Assembly: GCA_009801085.1 (NCBI GenBank)
Contig: VNWV01000007.1
Coordinates: 930,001 to 994,000, forward strand
Direction of reading: 5' to 3'
DNA length: 64,000 bases
DNA from: Lasiodiplodia sp. COLG20
Lineage: Eukaryota; Ascomycota; Dothideomycetes; Botryosphaeriales; Botryosphaeriaceae
Positions 21,753-34,445 of this stretch are shown piece after piece. Each line of letters opens with the position of its first letter. Within the stretch, counting starts at the first letter, position 1. The position numbers and the translations under genes are program-made. The notes below the pieces were generated by a model. It did not search any database. It had not been told where the DNA came from and saw nothing but the letters and a program-made list of their open reading frames with translations.

Positions 21753-24428
21753 CTAAGCCACACTTGAGGCCTCACCACCACTTCCGCCCCTGCCGCCTCG
21801 GCCGCCTCTCCCGCGGAGTCCACCTCGTCCACCTCTGCTGCCACGACCACCACGAGCGCGATAGCTTTTGCTTACCCGGAATCGAGCTTGCTGGGCTGCA
21901 TATCCCCGTGAAGCACGCGTTTTGATACTGCTCTTGACATCCTGAAAGAGACCCAAGAATTTCGGCCCTCGGATGGCACCTCCCGTGACTGCTGCGAGCA
22001 AGTGAGGTCCTGTGACCCAGTCGCGCTTGATTTCGAGGTTCCTCAAAAGTTGATGGAACGTCCTGAAGGATCCTTTCTTCCAGTTGAGCGGGCTCTTTCT
22101 ATTGTAGTACTCGCGCATCCAGTTCTGGAAGTTGCCGAGCACGAGGAGCCAGTGCTTGGCGCGCGACATCGCGACGTTGAGCAGGTCGCTCCTCTTGATG
22201 AAGCCGATGTCGAGCGGGCGAAATGGATTGGTGCGGACAAGCGAAACAAGGACGATGGAGGCTTCAGATCCCTGTGCCTGTGACGTGGTCTTCAGCCGGA
22301 GGTCCGAAACCTTGAGACCGGGTATCCGTTTCTCGAGCAGCTTCTTCCCGATGAGTTGGATTTGGGCCACGTAGGGGGAGATGATGAGCATGTCCTTCGG
22401 CAGAATCTTCTGTTGGCCCTGGCTTTCGTCAATGGGATGTGTAAGAGCCCAATGGATGAACTCTACAATGAGTGTGGCTTCCATATCGTTACAATGCGAA
22501 AGTGTGCCGGGGGAAGGTGAAGAGTAGACAGCCAATTGCTCGTCGGCACGGGTCGACACATCGATTGCCATACGTCTCCGTCCGTTCCAGACTTGAGCCT
22601 TCTTGAGCGGGGCGAGGATTGCCTTCATAGACGCATCGAGAGGCGGGTTTGGAGCTCCTTGAAAGTTGATCTTGTGGTCATAAAATTCGGAGTTAATCCA
22701 ACCTCCCAGTTCTCCAGTCATGCGGTAGGATGTCATTAACATGGCGTGATCAGCCTTGTACTCTTTCAGAAGAATCTCGAAATGAGAACGACTCGACACC
22801 TCAGCGGACTCGTCTACGTTTGCGGATGGTCGGTTAGGCTGGAGCTGTTTCGGATCCCCCGTCAAAACAACCAACTTGGTTGACTGCATGTATGAGGCAA
22901 GGGGTACTGCTAGACCTTGGGTCGTAGCTGAGCCAGCTTCTTCGACGAACACGACCTGGGGCCGGAAGAACTTGCACAGTGTACCCGAGCACGAAGCAGC
23001 GTTAGTTGTGAAAACAACGCGGACCTCGCTGTTAAGGTAAGCTTTAGCCAGATCCCCCTCTCGCAAATTCCTCGCAGCTGCAGCGAGGTTCATGCGGTCG
23101 TTGTGGCTCAGACCCGAAGACACAAGGGAGCCAGGAGTTTCTAGGTAGGTCGTGGCTGTTTCAAAGACCGGGTTCGCTGGCTGTTGGGCCACCTTCTGCA
23201 CCCAATCATGGAGCTTCGCGTGGTATCGGTGATTCTCGGGATTCGTGCTCGTGCTGGAAAGGCTGTCAAGGTTCTGGCTGTCCTCGGCTGATGCGCTTGA
23301 TGAGACGTTGTTCCGAGAGATCTGCAGGTTGGGGGAAGTTTCGTCTATCCAGCGAAAATATTGGCTGATCGGAAGGCGAGTAATGGCCTGGAACTTGCGG
23401 AAGGCAACATCGACAGCCTCATGCCCCGAGGAGCAGACGAGGACTTTGAGATTGCACTGAGCGAGGCCTTCCACGATAGCCTGGCCAAGATCGGTCTTGC
23501 CAGTACCAGGCGGTCCGACGATGAGCTCAAGACCCGTCGAACTCCTCGTAACTCTCTGGGCCGCCTGATTTTGACTGGCGTTGAAGCTTGGCTGCCTGCT
23601 GTTGATGACGTTGTCGAAGGCTTCTTGTTGCTCGGGGTTGGCTTCAAAGTGGCGTTTGACCACATCGGTATCCATGACAGTAGGCCCCCTCACATGGAGC
23701 AGCGCACCAATATCCACGCCACTGTACTGCGTCCTATTCGCGGCCAGGTCCATTGCATCGGCGAGGCGAATGAGTCTCGGCCCGGTGATGCTGCATTGGA
23801 TACAAAAGTCACCCAGGGGTATGTCCTCGGGGATCGTACAGTCCGCGGAGCGCTCAAGACATCGGTCGTGCTCCGTGATCTGGTGTTCACCAACAACGCA
23901 ATGGCAGATTCTCTCGATGTCCGAGCCCATCCAGTCGGGATAAGCGCAGTACAAGCATGTTTGTAAGCCATTCTCATCAAGCGCGGCGTGCGAGATGTCG
24001 TGTGCTGTAGCCTGCCGCTCCGGGAACTGCCCTGCTTGGAGTCGCGCTCGGTTGTTCAGAAAAAGAACGTCGAAAAGGCGTATGGCTAGTTGTATGGGGC
24101 GCATCAGGCTGCAGTTTCCGCATCTGAAGCTGACCTGTCCGCACGGACGGCAGTCGGAGCAGCAGGTGACGAAGTCAGTATCCTTCCCAAAGAGGTCAGC
24201 GCAGTCGACCCTGTGATTGCCGATGATGCACCATGTTTTCAGGTTTGCATCACCCGCTCCCGTGGAGGAGCACTTGTCGCAGAAATCAGCATCTTCGCCG
24301 ACGCCTGACTGTGGCCTCACAGCAGCGCATTGGATGCAGCGGAAGTAGCCTCCGCTTGGAGCAAACTGCATAGCGGGAAATGCAGAAAGCGCAGATGGCG
24401 TAGCCGAAGGCATTGCCGGGGGTGCCAT
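21753..24428 (-). CDS. SF1 helicase, Upf1/NFX1-like, with Cys-rich N-terminus and RGG tail
   Basis: A single exon gives 891 aa from the first in-frame ATG at 24428; an upstream GTG-initiated extension is not supported. Residues 25-220 hold scattered Cys pairs ([49 protein letters not shown]), likely zinc ribbons, plus two related blocks (IIGNHRVDC and [13 protein letters not shown]). The helicase core starts with Walker A GPPGTGKT (residues 305-312), then [14 protein letters not shown] (motif II), [10 protein letters not shown] (III), MTSYRM (IV), [15 protein letters not shown] (V) and [15 protein letters not shown] (VI). Between motifs I and II sits an insert with [20 protein letters not shown]. 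The C-terminus is Arg/Gly-rich, as in RNA-binding proteins. The family unwinds RNA or DNA 5' to 3'; the cellular role here is unknown. It is divergent from the 25168 gene. A broken paralogue lies at 29666. Confidence 0.88.
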   Translation of the reverse strand: MAPPAMPSATPSALSAFPAMQFAPSGGYFRCIQCAAVRPQSGVGEDADFCDKCSSTGAGDANLKTWCIIGNHRVDCADLFGKDTDFVTCCSDCRPCGQVSFRCGNCSLMRPIQLAIRLFDVLFLNNRARLQAGQFPERQATAHDISHAALDENGLQTCLYCAYPDWMGSDIERICHCVVGEHQITEHDRCLERSADCTIPEDIPLGDFCIQCSITGPRLIRLADAMDLAANRTQYSGVDIGALLHVRGPTVMDTDVVKRHFEANPEQQEAFDNVINSRQPSFNASQNQAAQRVTRSSTGLELIVGPPGTGKTDLGQAIVEGLAQCNLKVLVCSSGHEAVDVAFRKFQAITRLPISQYFRWIDETSPNLQISRNNVSSSASAEDSQNLDSLSSTSTNPENHRYHAKLHDWVQKVAQQPANPVFETATTYLETPGSLVSSGLSHNDRMNLAAAARNLREGDLAKAYLNSEVRVVFTTNAASCSGTLCKFFRPQVVFVEEAGSATTQGLAVPLASYMQSTKLVVLTGDPKQLQPNRPSANVDESAEVSSRSHFEILLKEYKADHAMLMTSYRMTGELGGWINSEFYDHKINFQGAPNPPLDASMKAILAPLKKAQVWNGRRRMAIDVSTRADEQLAVYSSPSPGTLSHCNDMEATLIVEFIHWALTHPIDESQGQQKILPKDMLIISPYVAQIQLIGKKLLEKRIPGLKVSDLRLKTTSQAQGSEASIVLVSLVRTNPFRPLDIGFIKRSDLLNVAMSRAKHWLLVLGNFQNWMREYYNRKSPLNWKKGSFRTFHQLLRNLEIKRDWVTGPHLLAAVTGGAIRGPKFLGLFQDVKSSIKTRASRGYAAQQARFRVSKSYRARGGRGSRGGRGGLRGRGGRGGRGGSGGEASSVA

Positions 24429-25167
<739 letters not shown>

Positions 25168-26513
25168 ATGGACGCTATCGCCGATCCGATTCTTCCTCAG
25201 CCGCTGCCAGCCACCTATGAGCCCGACGAGCGCAAATATGGCTCACACACCGAAATAGTAAAGGCTGTCGAAGCCGGATACACGCTGAAGCCACAGTCGG
25301 AGACTGAGAAGACGGCGGACGACACGAGAAGGCTCACGGCGATGGTCTGGCACTTCCGGTACAACGGCATGTCGGACGGCGCAAAGCGCGCCTGCTTCGA
25401 CATTAAAGTCAAGAATGGAAGCATGGAGTTGGCCCATGGCTTCAAAAAGCTCGGAGCTCTCTCCATGCGCTGGCAGAACGCGAAAATCGCGATGCCGGCC
25501 AATCCAATGGTCGCCGACATCGAGGATTACTGGTTCATATCCTTTGTCAGTATTCTGGCGCATCATTCCATCAAAGCCAGCAGCTTGGGCGTTCTTGGCA
25601 CGAATTCAAATGCTAACATTTTCGTCCAGGTCGGCTCTGAAGTCACCCATTACAACTGGAAGGTTGAGATGACCAACATGCAAGTCAAGTTTCACAGGGT
25701 GAAAAGTGGTGCGGCAGCTCCAGGCGGCGCCACCCGAGACGACTTCATGCGCGACATACGTCAGAAGTATCTTGACGCTCGAAGGGCGTACGCTGCACGT
25801 GTGTCTACTCAGCTTCAGAAGGATGTCAAGACTTCAAAGATCCTCAAGAACGTTGGCGAAGTGAAGCGTGAGGAGAGTTGCGCAGCTTACACCGCGAAAC
25901 TGAACAGCCTGCGCGAAGAAATCGAGTCGTTCGATCCCTGCCCGTTCGACGCCGACTTTCGTCATGTCCCTCAAGTTGTCAGGGACTTCAACCAATTGAC
26001 GAAAGTGGAGAAGGCAAACTTCTGGGACAAGAGAGTCACCGATGATCTAGTCGCAGCTTTCTATGATCCCGTATCCAAGGCCGTTTCCATCCAGTCCAAC
26101 TGGGAAGACGAACACATGAAGGAGTTGATGCTGACGACGTAAGTTTTCTCTAAGAGCCTGTTGGATTAGTGACACTAACGCTTTGAAGGATCGTTGCCAC
26201 CGCACAAGCGTTGTGGAGCGAGTACGTTGAAAGTTACCTCACCAACAAGCAGATCTTGGGAAGTGCTCCGCGCCCTGGCCAACCAGCACCCAACCTCCTC
26301 CCATACCGGCCCGAAAAAGTTCGCCATGTCTTCCAGACCATCAACGAAACGTACTTCAGAGACAGGGAGGACTTCCCTCAGAGCATAGAAGGTGTTCTCG
26401 TGCCTTCTACCGGGCGGCAGCAGACTAAAAAACGCCCTCGTGAAGACCTCGACGACGCCCTCACGATCCCCCGGTTCGCACCCAACCGCTTCAAGCTCCC
26501 TCGCCAAACCTAA
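25168..26513 (+). CDS. Uncharacterised 431-aa protein divergent from the helicase
   Basis: Two exons (25168-26138, 26189-26513) with a 50-bp GT-AG intron give 431 aa. I do not recognise a domain. The start is the first ATG (MDAIADPILPQPLP). Residues 65-185 look globular with alternating hydrophobics (AMVWHFRYNGMSDGAKRACF, DYWFISFVSILAHHSIKAS). Residues 200-280 are rich in Lys, Glu and Gln and likely helical. Near the C-terminus QQTKKRPRED is a candidate nuclear localisation signal. No signal peptide or membrane segment is seen. Codon use and the clean intron argue for a real gene. The shared 739-bp promoter with the helicase suggests co-expression, which is an inference only. Confidence 0.75.
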
Positions 26514-27078
26514 CTGTAGCGTGGCGTCCCCGCCATCGCATCCAGTTCTCTGAATTCTCTTTCTACTCACTGCAAACTTTTCTTCTCTTTTGCATAAAAA
26601 TCTATACAAGTCTTGCAGGTTTGGGATATATTGGCGTTTTCAATTGATTACAAACTCGATGGAGCAAGCGAACAGCAAATTGGCTTAGATCAAAATATGG
26701 CGTTTGGAAAGGCGTTTCACGAGGGAAGAGATATCTAGATATGACTGCAATAGAGGGTTCCAAATAGGGTGTCAAATGTCGCGAACGGCTTCATCTGAGT
26801 GTCCGTGCGCCATCCGCACTCGTGCAAATCGCATTAGCCCCAGCGCAGCCGATCAGATTACTGCAGCCTCCTGGGGCCAAATGCGCCTGGGCCATCATCA
26901 AGCCCGCCTTTGGCCGCAGCTACATCACCAACGCGAGGAACATATTTGCCGAGACTAAAAGAAGAATTTCCCTGAAGGACTACAATGGCATAAGCAGTAA
27001 GAAGACTGAGGAGGCTCGATAGGTTTTATCTAAAACGTAGGACCAATGACCGAGAGGGTAGAAGAGACCAAAAAGTAA

Positions 27079-27142
27079 AAGGCTTCTCACTCCACCTTGG
27101 TATTGCAAGGTTCCTGATTAACTTTTACTGCTGAGGGCTTGA
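27079..27142. repeat. Duplicated coding-like segment, copy A
   Basis: About 75% identical by eye to 27818-27882, in the same orientation. On the minus strand both can be read as variants of IRNLAI(P/S)RWS(E/K)xP, suggesting two decayed copies of one protein family. The family is not identified; an F-box or leucine-rich protein is a guess. Confidence 0.55.
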
Positions 27143-27817
27143 AGCGAGTGAATTCCCCAAGATGACACTGTTATAGTAGTTAGAATCGTGACAATAAGTA
27201 CTAAATTTATGTATTTAGCAATAGGGAGAGCCATTGCGGGCGACTTAATAGGACAATGTATCGAGAAGTCCTGATTCATCGCTGCCTTCACCGAGATGAT
27301 TATTTCCGCCGTTACCTTAACGTCGCCGTTCGCCTCGTTGCCGCTAGTTGTGAGGGAACAAGCTCTGGAACTACGTCGCCGCCATCACCTCATTGCTTTT
27401 ACCGAAGTACGAGGAGGGAGAGAGAGAGAGAAGATGAAAGATGAGAGCTTGTCCTTATACAATTCCACGAGGCAGCCGATAGCCTCTTTTTCTTCCTCCA
27501 TGATGAGGTAGCCAAGAGTCTCCTCCTCTGCCGCCATGAAGTATTCAAGGGCCTGATCCATCCCGAAAGCTGTATTCACCGTGAACGTCCTAAGTTTGAG
27601 GAGAGGAGCGAACAGGACGGCATCGTTATTCGGGAGTTTTGCAGGAGTCTCGCCAAGGCGCAATGAGGTGATGCTCGATAACGGTGCAGCATCGTGGTCG
27701 ACCTGCAAATTCCGGCTTCCTCCTGTCCAATGCATGAAGAGAGTCTTATCTCAATAATTATATGTATTGCGTCTAGCGTAATTAAAGGAAAGAAGCTGCT
27801 GCTGCGTACGGTGTCAG

Positions 27818-27882
27818 AAGGCTCCTTGCTCCACCTTGAAATTGCGAGATTCCTGATGGGTTTGTCTTGCTAGGTGCTTGAA
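27818..27882. repeat. Duplicated coding-like segment, copy B
   Basis: Partner of 27079-27142. It lies just upstream (on the minus strand) of the leucine-rich-looking frame at 27735-27385, which may be part of the same broken gene. Confidence 0.55.
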
Positions 27883-29665
27883 AATAGTTGTAAAGGTACT
27901 AAAGAAGAGCAATAAGAACAGCAAACACTAGACCAAATTTTCGAAGAGCTGGACCGTTTGTATTCCATGGCCTTTCTAACTCAGGCGGCCTTTACATCAT
28001 GGCTGAAGGATTATAGTGCTGAGATATGCTGGAGCACCAATGGGACAACAATACAACTCGTAACGTAAACCACGACAGGAACGAATAAATTGGCCACATA
28101 CGCCTGCATGTTCAGAAAGAAGGGCCCAAAGCTCGGGGTGCTGCTCAAAAAGTAATATCTCGAAAACGGTGGCCAGAGCTCTCATATCTCCAGAAGACGA
28201 TGAGGAGTTGAGCCCGCCTGACAGCCGCGGAGGGTACGACATCGAGGCAGTAGCAGGAAGCCTGGGCGAGATTGACAGCGCCGGAGAATACCAGGCCATT
28301 TTTAGAATCATGATGCAACGTGTTGGTGGACACGCCGTTCCCAGAAACACTCAAGGACATTGAGCATTCTTTGGAAAGAAAAGTGTGAGCTACATCCCGT
28401 TAGCGATCGCACCTGAAAACAACTCTAAACTAGGACTGTCCAGGTGACGGCGGTGATGAAGCTCTCGTTTTTTCTTGTACAATGCCAGGAGCGATGAGGA
28501 AATTGCGCCGATGTAATTCTTGAGCCTTTCCTCGTAAAATGCCGATGGTGATAAAGCAATGGCTATAAAGTGACAGTCGATAAGGTGACGCTCGATAACC
28601 GTCTGATGACCAGGGTTTGCTGTTGGTAGTAGAGACAAGTTCAAAAGCTTTAGGCTCACCGCCGTCAGGCTCCAGTGGGCTCTAGCATATTCTCCAAGCA
28701 TCTACGGTAATACTTTTGGTCTCCAAGAGCTTGAACATACGAAGTTTGCCGCACGCCTGGAAGAATTACAAATTGGTTTGGAGCCCTCAGCAAGCGCGCT
28801 TACTGCTGACTTACAAACGCTATAAGCGCTAGTGGGTTACATCTGTCTTAGGCGGTTGTATATACTCAAAAAACAGGGAAAAGCAACAAATAGATAGCAA
28901 TAAGAGGTAACAATAATGACCTACATAAACACGCACACAAGCACTGGTACAGCAATACACAAGCACCAATCTGAGCAGTAGCAAATTTACTACGTCGTCA
29001 TTCTATCAGAACAACAGATAACTACAACGTAGCTCTTACCTGATCCAGCAGATGCTCGAACAAGCTGAAAACGGAGAGCAAGTAGAACTATAAGAAGTAA
29101 TGCTCACATGCTACTACCTTACTTTATTGCTTGCTTGAAAATCGACCAAGCCGCTTGACTTGTAAGCGATTTCATTCAGCTGCTTTTCAGCAAGCGTATC
29201 AAACAGACTTAATCACTCAACTTCTTACTCTATATAAACCCGTCTAGAATTCCGCATTCATATCCAAGCACTTAAGGTTCAATTCTTAAGACTACGTCTT
29301 AAAAGCTACTATAGTAGTATTGTCGTTTATATATATGTATTTTATTACTTTTCTTCTTTTATCCACAAGAGAAGTTTAATTTACGTTTCTAAACATCTTA
29401 CTACTTCTTCATTTCTCTCCGGTTCTCTCATAACCATACAATAATGGCTCTACCTAAGTCTAGACCCCGCGCCGCGATACCCTTTTATATATATTAAACA
29501 TCTCCTTGTGATGGTGGTACCATCTAACAGACCCCAAGGCACCCCTAAACAACTGTGCCTTGGCTTTTCGTGTGTCTGAATACGGTGGAGGAATATTCTT
29601 TTCTATACTTTAGACATCTCCTGGAGATCCCTAACGGCTGGTGACCCGGTTCCAGGTCACCTACG

Positions 29666-30535
29666 ATGTCCATCACCACGCTTTCGGAACCTCAATTTGC
29701 TCGCTGGATGGGAAAATCCCCCAACTATCAGCGGCCCTCTCAGTTCAACGCCCCGGCGACGACATCGGCCACAGAGACCCAAGATCCCGAGACCCATCAG
29801 GCTTTGCCCGATGACATGTGGAACAACATCAGCGTCCCTGGTACGGGCCTGGACCCTGAGGTGGAGGGATACCACGCGAGGTTCCATGCTTGGGTACAGG
29901 AAGTGGCTCAACAACCGGGTAACCCGGCCTACGAAACGGCCACGCACTACCTCAATACTCTTCGCTCCCTTGGCGATTCGGACCCAGACAGCCATGACCG
30001 CAGGAAGTTGCTCGATCTCTTGGACAATCTGCGGACAAATGATCTGGCAAAAGCCTACCTTCGTAGCTATCAGCATGGTACCAGACCAGTGGATTTCTTA
30101 CCGCCTGAAAAAGATCATTCCACCCGAAGACTGCGCCTTCCTCGTCACACTCGGTATATAGGGCACTGGAAAACCAGAAGAATTACCTCATCCGGTACCT
30201 CACAAATGGCCAGGCCGATTGCACCATGAAATTCACTACGGGCCTGAACAAAGTCGACCACTACCTGGAGCAGATCAACCTCACTGCCATTATTGGAGCT
30301 ACAGGCGACCAGACGATCTTCTCAATCGACGACACCCGTGTTATCCTGACAATCAAAGCCCNNNNNNNNNNNNNNNNNNNNNNNNNNNNNNNNNNNNNNN
30401 NNNNNNNNNNNNNNNNNNNNNNNNNNNNNNNNNNNNNNNNNNNNNNNNNNNNNNNGCAAATGAGAAATTCGGAGTAATCTTCAACTTCACCCGCCATCGC
30501 CTGGGCTCGTCCCGGCGCTCTGGCCGCTGCCCGTG
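29666..30535 (+). pseudogene. Truncated, gap-interrupted paralogue of the SF1 helicase insert region
   Basis: An ATG at 29666 opens a frame running to 30229. Its middle part (YHARFHAWVQEVAQQPGNPA, then YETATHYLNT, LDNLRTNDLAKAYL) closely matches the helicase insert ([44 protein letters not shown]). Homology stops there, before any helicase motif, and the flanking N-terminal part does not match. A second frame beginning around 30170 (NYLIRYLTNGQADC, DHYLEQINLTAIIGATGDQ, SIDDTRVILTIKA) runs into the N gap at 30362 and resumes after it (ANEKFGVIFNFTRHRLG) to a stop at about 30535. It may be an exon joined by an unrecognised intron. No ATPase motif is present, so it is either a pseudogene, a chimera or a misassembled piece. 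Confidence 0.6.
30362..30455. other. Assembly gap (94 N)
   Basis: A run of 94 undetermined bases interrupts the frame that spans 30170-30535. Its true length is unknown. Confidence 0.99.
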
Positions 30536-32458
30536 AGGGCCTGGCGTGAACACGCCTGCTCCTGGCATCAGAAAACTCAGGGCCAGCCGGCAGCACCGCC
30601 TTCGGGTGGCGCTTGCGCAGGTCTGTATCCCTATGGGAGTCAGGGCGAAGATTGTGTGCATGCGCAAGCGTGTGACACTTCAGTGCAATACGCGGCGTAC
30701 CGTACTCCGGTATCATTCGATTCCGATTACTCTGGCGAGGGCGGCTCTTCACCTTTTCTTTCGAGGTACGTGTGTCCCACTTGAAAAAATAAAAGTTCAA
30801 AGGATGCTACTAACGAGCCAACAACCCGCCACCTCTTAGGATTTCGCACCCGCCGGCCCGTTGGCCCTCACCTTTCCATACCTAATTTGACCGGCATGAG
30901 AGTGAGCGGCATTGTTTGTCAGCACGGTCCACGCCATCTGGATACGGATTCGTATCTTTGCTCAGGCTCACAATACATGCGTTGCGCAGACGCTCATGCA
31001 GAGCATTTTTAGTTCACTGGATCTTCACGTAGTACTGTAACATGCGTACTACTTTTCTTTCTCTCGTTCTTGTCGAATTCTCCTCATCTACTTCGTTACG
31101 GAGCAGTGTCCGGAAGCATGCCATCCTCTTTCTCCACAGCTTGATTCCTCGTCTCGTGTCTGTCCCACCCCGGCCGTGGCAACGTCGATCTTGCGGACGT
31201 CGCTTTCCAGATCTAGTAAGCAGAGACGGCGCTATGGATGGCCTTGTAATCTGACCTTATCTGGACCACGATCGGGATTTGGCTGGCAATCGTACAAATG
31301 AGGGAGCCCTTGCATGATCTGCGCCTCTGAGGTTGACCGATCTATGACTACCTACCACGATCCTTGCCTGCAGCTCGGCTCACCCCTCGAACCAATCCAA
31401 CATCATCCTGAGTGCCACGTAGGAATCCGAGATTCCCACCGACTCGCCCAAGATGCGTTCGAGGCGCAATTGCGGATTCTGTCGGAATCCCATTTTCCAA
31501 CCGCATCGGTTTCGCCGGTTATGCATCACGTCCGACACTCGCTACCCTGGCAGGGCCCACTTCGGGCTGTGCTCTAGTCCCCTGCCCCACGAAGGGCAAC
31601 GAATGTTGCTTTGTCGTCGCTTCTGTGAAGACTCTCAGGATGGCAAATCAGCCCTCACTTCCTCTTGTGTCACCTCCGTTGCTCGATTCCAGCCAATCCG
31701 TTCACTCGATGGCGATCATCGCCGCAACCGTGCGCCATGCATCATCATCACCAAGTCCTCACGTCCGCGCGGTGCCCACCTCCAGTCCTTGCAGCCGACC
31801 CCTCGTTGCGCTCACCTGCGCAAAGCCCTGCGCCTACAGAGGATGTTCCAGCAGCCAAGATTTCACGTGTTTTGGGTACGGAGCTAACGACCAAACTTCT
31901 GGCGGATACCAGGCTTTCTCTATTGGTAGGGAGGGGTAGTGAGGTCTATCCAGTCTGCTCCACGGTTTGCACAAGTGTATTCTCTTAATTTGCAGGACAA
32001 CATTCGTGGTGCTCGGCATTCAGTAAATCCTGCTCTTGCAGCAGAACCCCGTTTACTTCTTCAAGATGTGACGCCCTACGTATCCCGATTTGCTACCGCT
32101 TATGAAACTCTGCAGACCCATTGGACGGGCGAAGCCGTTGCCTTAATTCTGAACCCACAGATGCGACTGATCCCGGAGTATGGCGCCGACCATCGGCGTG
32201 GGAATCTTCTCTGTCGGCACCCTACTGCCTAATGAGTGAAGTGACGGTATTCGCGACGTGTTTCTCTTCCCAGGGAAGGAAGCATGTCAAATCATCGTTC
32301 CAAAATCAACCGCACTCACCCTGCGTATCTACCTCTTTACTACCTCCTCAGTGGGGAGAGCATCATGCGCTCTTCGAGGAGGTAAATTATAACGCCGATG
32401 ATGGTAAGGGCGGTAGCAGAGGTGGTGGCACCCAGCTCTAGCTTACCATACGAAAGTG
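30536..32458. other. Gene-poor region between helicase relic and foldback element
   Basis: About 1.9 kb. Frames between 31412 and 32232 look somewhat protein-like (RGARHSVNPALAAEPRLLLQ, PQMRLIPEYGADHRRGNLL) but lack an ATG, a consistent splice model or a known motif. They may be a decayed gene. No RNA gene was seen. Confidence 0.4.
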
Positions 32459-33544
32459 TTGCACTATATATACTCCCAGCCGACACCGGCCACTGGCCGG
32501 GTCCAGGGTGGGGGGTATATACCCCCCCGCCAGCAACACGGACTCGAGAAGGCGGACGTTCGTCCTTTTTGTCCAGTGCAACAGAAAGTGCCAGAACCGG
32601 ATGCTGCTTGGTTTCCAATACGGCCATGGCATGGCCTTTCCGGCCAAGCCGAGGCAGCTGCCAGTCGATTGGCCAAAAAAAGCACAATTTGCACACCGAT
32701 AGGTTCGCCACCAAGCATACAAATGCAAGTCGGCTAGCTGGGCTAGGCAGCTGGGCGCTGCGTCGCGTTGCTGCGCCGGCTGCCACCAGCCACACGTGAC
32801 GTGGCAGGATCATGACAGAATGTGCTATTGCTTCTATTTGTTTTGGAGCGCAGGTCAGCTTGACGGTCTCTTACGGGCATAGTGGCTGTGCGAGTAGTTT
32901 GTTATAGATGCATGGGTTTGCATCGACCAGATGGCATGGCCGCAATTAGGACGTGACCAGAGCACACATCAACTGCGGTAGCAGGGGCTTTTCGCACCCA
33001 TTTTGCCGGGGAAGAGTCCTGTCGTCCGGTGGTGGAGTGGAGCGGCAAGCCCGTCATCTTTCGGCCTCGTACCGTCATGGTGATTGTTTTGTATCTTTGT
33101 GCTGTTGTCACGCGTCTGCACGTGACGTGGCTGGTGCAGCAGCGATGCTGCGGCGCGCCGGCGGCCAGCTGGCCAGCTAGCCGCCTTGCCGGCTTGCATT
33201 TGTACGCTTGATGGCAAACCGACATCGGTTTGCAAATTGTGCCTTTTGCCTGCCAGCCGTGTTGGAAACCAAGCAAAACACGATCCTGACAGCTGTCAAA
33301 CCTCGATTGCTATTCTTCGACAATGTGGTAATTCTTCAATGTTCATCATCATCATGGCCAGTCGGAAGTACTACTGCCTTAGACAGCTAGCAGGTGGAAG
33401 GACTCTGATCAAGGTAGCCGCCAACCAATAAACATGTTTGCAAAGATTTGTTTGTGTTGAGAAAACAGTCTGTATGTGCGTGTTGCTACCCCACCCTGGA
33501 CCGCCGGGCGGTGGCCGGTGTCGGCTGGAGCAGGTATATTGCAA
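32459..33544. mobile_element. Foldback element with long terminal inverted repeats
   Basis: The 1,086-bp element starts TTGCACTATATATACTCCCA and ends with its near reverse complement (TGGAGCAGGTATATTGCAA). The outer arms share AGCCGACACCGGCCA and GTCCAGGGTGGGG. The inner arms (about 32600-32816 and 33105-33275, inverted) share GCTTGGTTTCCAA, GCACAATTTGCA, ACAAATGCAAG and ACGTGACGTGG. The two arms are diverged and of unequal length, and together cover most of the element. No transposase frame is present, so it is non-autonomous, in the style of foldback or long-TIR MITE elements. A target-site duplication is not clear. Confidence 0.8.
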
Positions 33545-33756
33545 TTTGTGGCTATAGTAGGTGGAAAAAATGAACGTCTTATCATGATTGCCGGCTAGCA
33601 AATACCAAGCCATAATTGTTTGTATTTTTGTATTTATTGCCTTGGCTCTAATACGTAAAAAAAAAAAAGCAATTAAAGAGGGCCCCTTTTTTATAGCCGC
33701 TGCCGCCGCTGCCGACGCTGCTTCTCCGCTCATTACAGAACCTTACGACATTGAGC

Positions 33757-34445
33757 ATGTCCGACCCGCCTGCTCCTACGATGTCCGATCCGCATACTCC
33801 TACGAGCTCTACCAACAAACGAGAGCCTATAGACATTGTGTATGATCTCGGGCAGGAAAGATGTACAAAAGAAGTCAACAAGCGTAAAACAAAATGTAGG
33901 AAACTTGATGAGACCGGATGTTGGTGTTACGAGGGTAGCAAGAACACTGACCGCTACGGCCAAGTAAGTTACAGCTTATCGGCCCTTAATTAAATAGAAT
34001 ATCTAAATGTAGTATTTAGGTGACTCTGCGAACGAACGACAGCACCGCCAAAGGCGAAACGGGTAGAGGAGGTACAAAGCCATTTCTGATGCACCGAATA
34101 GCCTATGTATCAAAATACGGTGTCAATCCAGCCCACCACGTCTCACACATATGCAACACACCCCTCTGCTTTAATCCGCAACACCTTATTGATGAGACTG
34201 CGACCGTCAACAATTCTCGGAAGGGATGCCTCGGGCCGATCCGCTGTCAAGTTCACGGCGAAATAATAGTGGACCCATGCCTCCACGACCCTAAGTGCAT
34301 CAAGCCTCCCCGCGACGACGTGAGATGTTGTCTCACTGTTCAAGAGGAAATGGAGCCGTGGAAAGAGGAATCAGAGCTGCGCAGGGAGAAAGCGGAGTCA
34401 GGCAAAGAAGAAGCAGAGTCGAGCAAAGAGAAGTCGGGCGAATAG
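33757..34445 (+). CDS. His-Me finger endonuclease-like protein (zinc-binding loop of homing endonucleases)
   Basis: Two exons (33757-33963, 34020-34445) give 210 aa. A Cys-rich N-terminal part (CTKEVNKRKTKC, GCWCYEGSKNTDRYGQ) precedes the core LMHRIAYVSKYGVNPAHHVS then HICNTPLCFNPQHL and TATVNNSRKGC. The core carries the Cys, His and Asn positions of the zinc-binding-loop family related to intron-encoded His-Cys box/HNH nucleases. Further Cys/His pairs follow (CQVHGE, CLHDPKC). The C-terminus is a charged Glu/Lys/Ser repeat. Stand-alone copies of this domain are common in fungal genomes and are mostly uncharacterised. The stop TAG at 34443 lies where the next repeat unit has GAG, and the frame stays open to 34520. 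It begins 212 bp after the foldback element. DNA binding or cleavage is inferred from the family. Confidence 0.82.

Larger units (their letters stand above)
26514..29665. other. Gene-poor AT-rich stretch with eroded coding relics
   Basis: About 3.1 kb without an intact gene. Minus-strand frames at 27735-27385, 28350-27997 and 28701-28390 read like broken pieces of leucine-rich proteins (SSITSLRLGE, FAPLLKLRTFTVN, AVSLKLLNLSLLP), with stops between them. A 65-bp sequence is present twice (27079 and 27818). The part from 28800 to 29640 is strongly AT-rich, with TATATAA at 29231 and polypyrimidine runs, and may be the promoter of the relic at 29666. No LTR or transposase was identified. Confidence 0.5.

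Noticed and set aside
28800..29640. Solo LTR of a retrotransposon
   Set aside because: AT-rich with a TATA-like box, but no matching second LTR, primer-binding site or flanking duplication was seen.
31412..32232. Protein-coding gene
   Set aside because: Some stretches look protein-like but there is no usable ATG, no consistent intron join and no known motif, so it is left as a possible relic.
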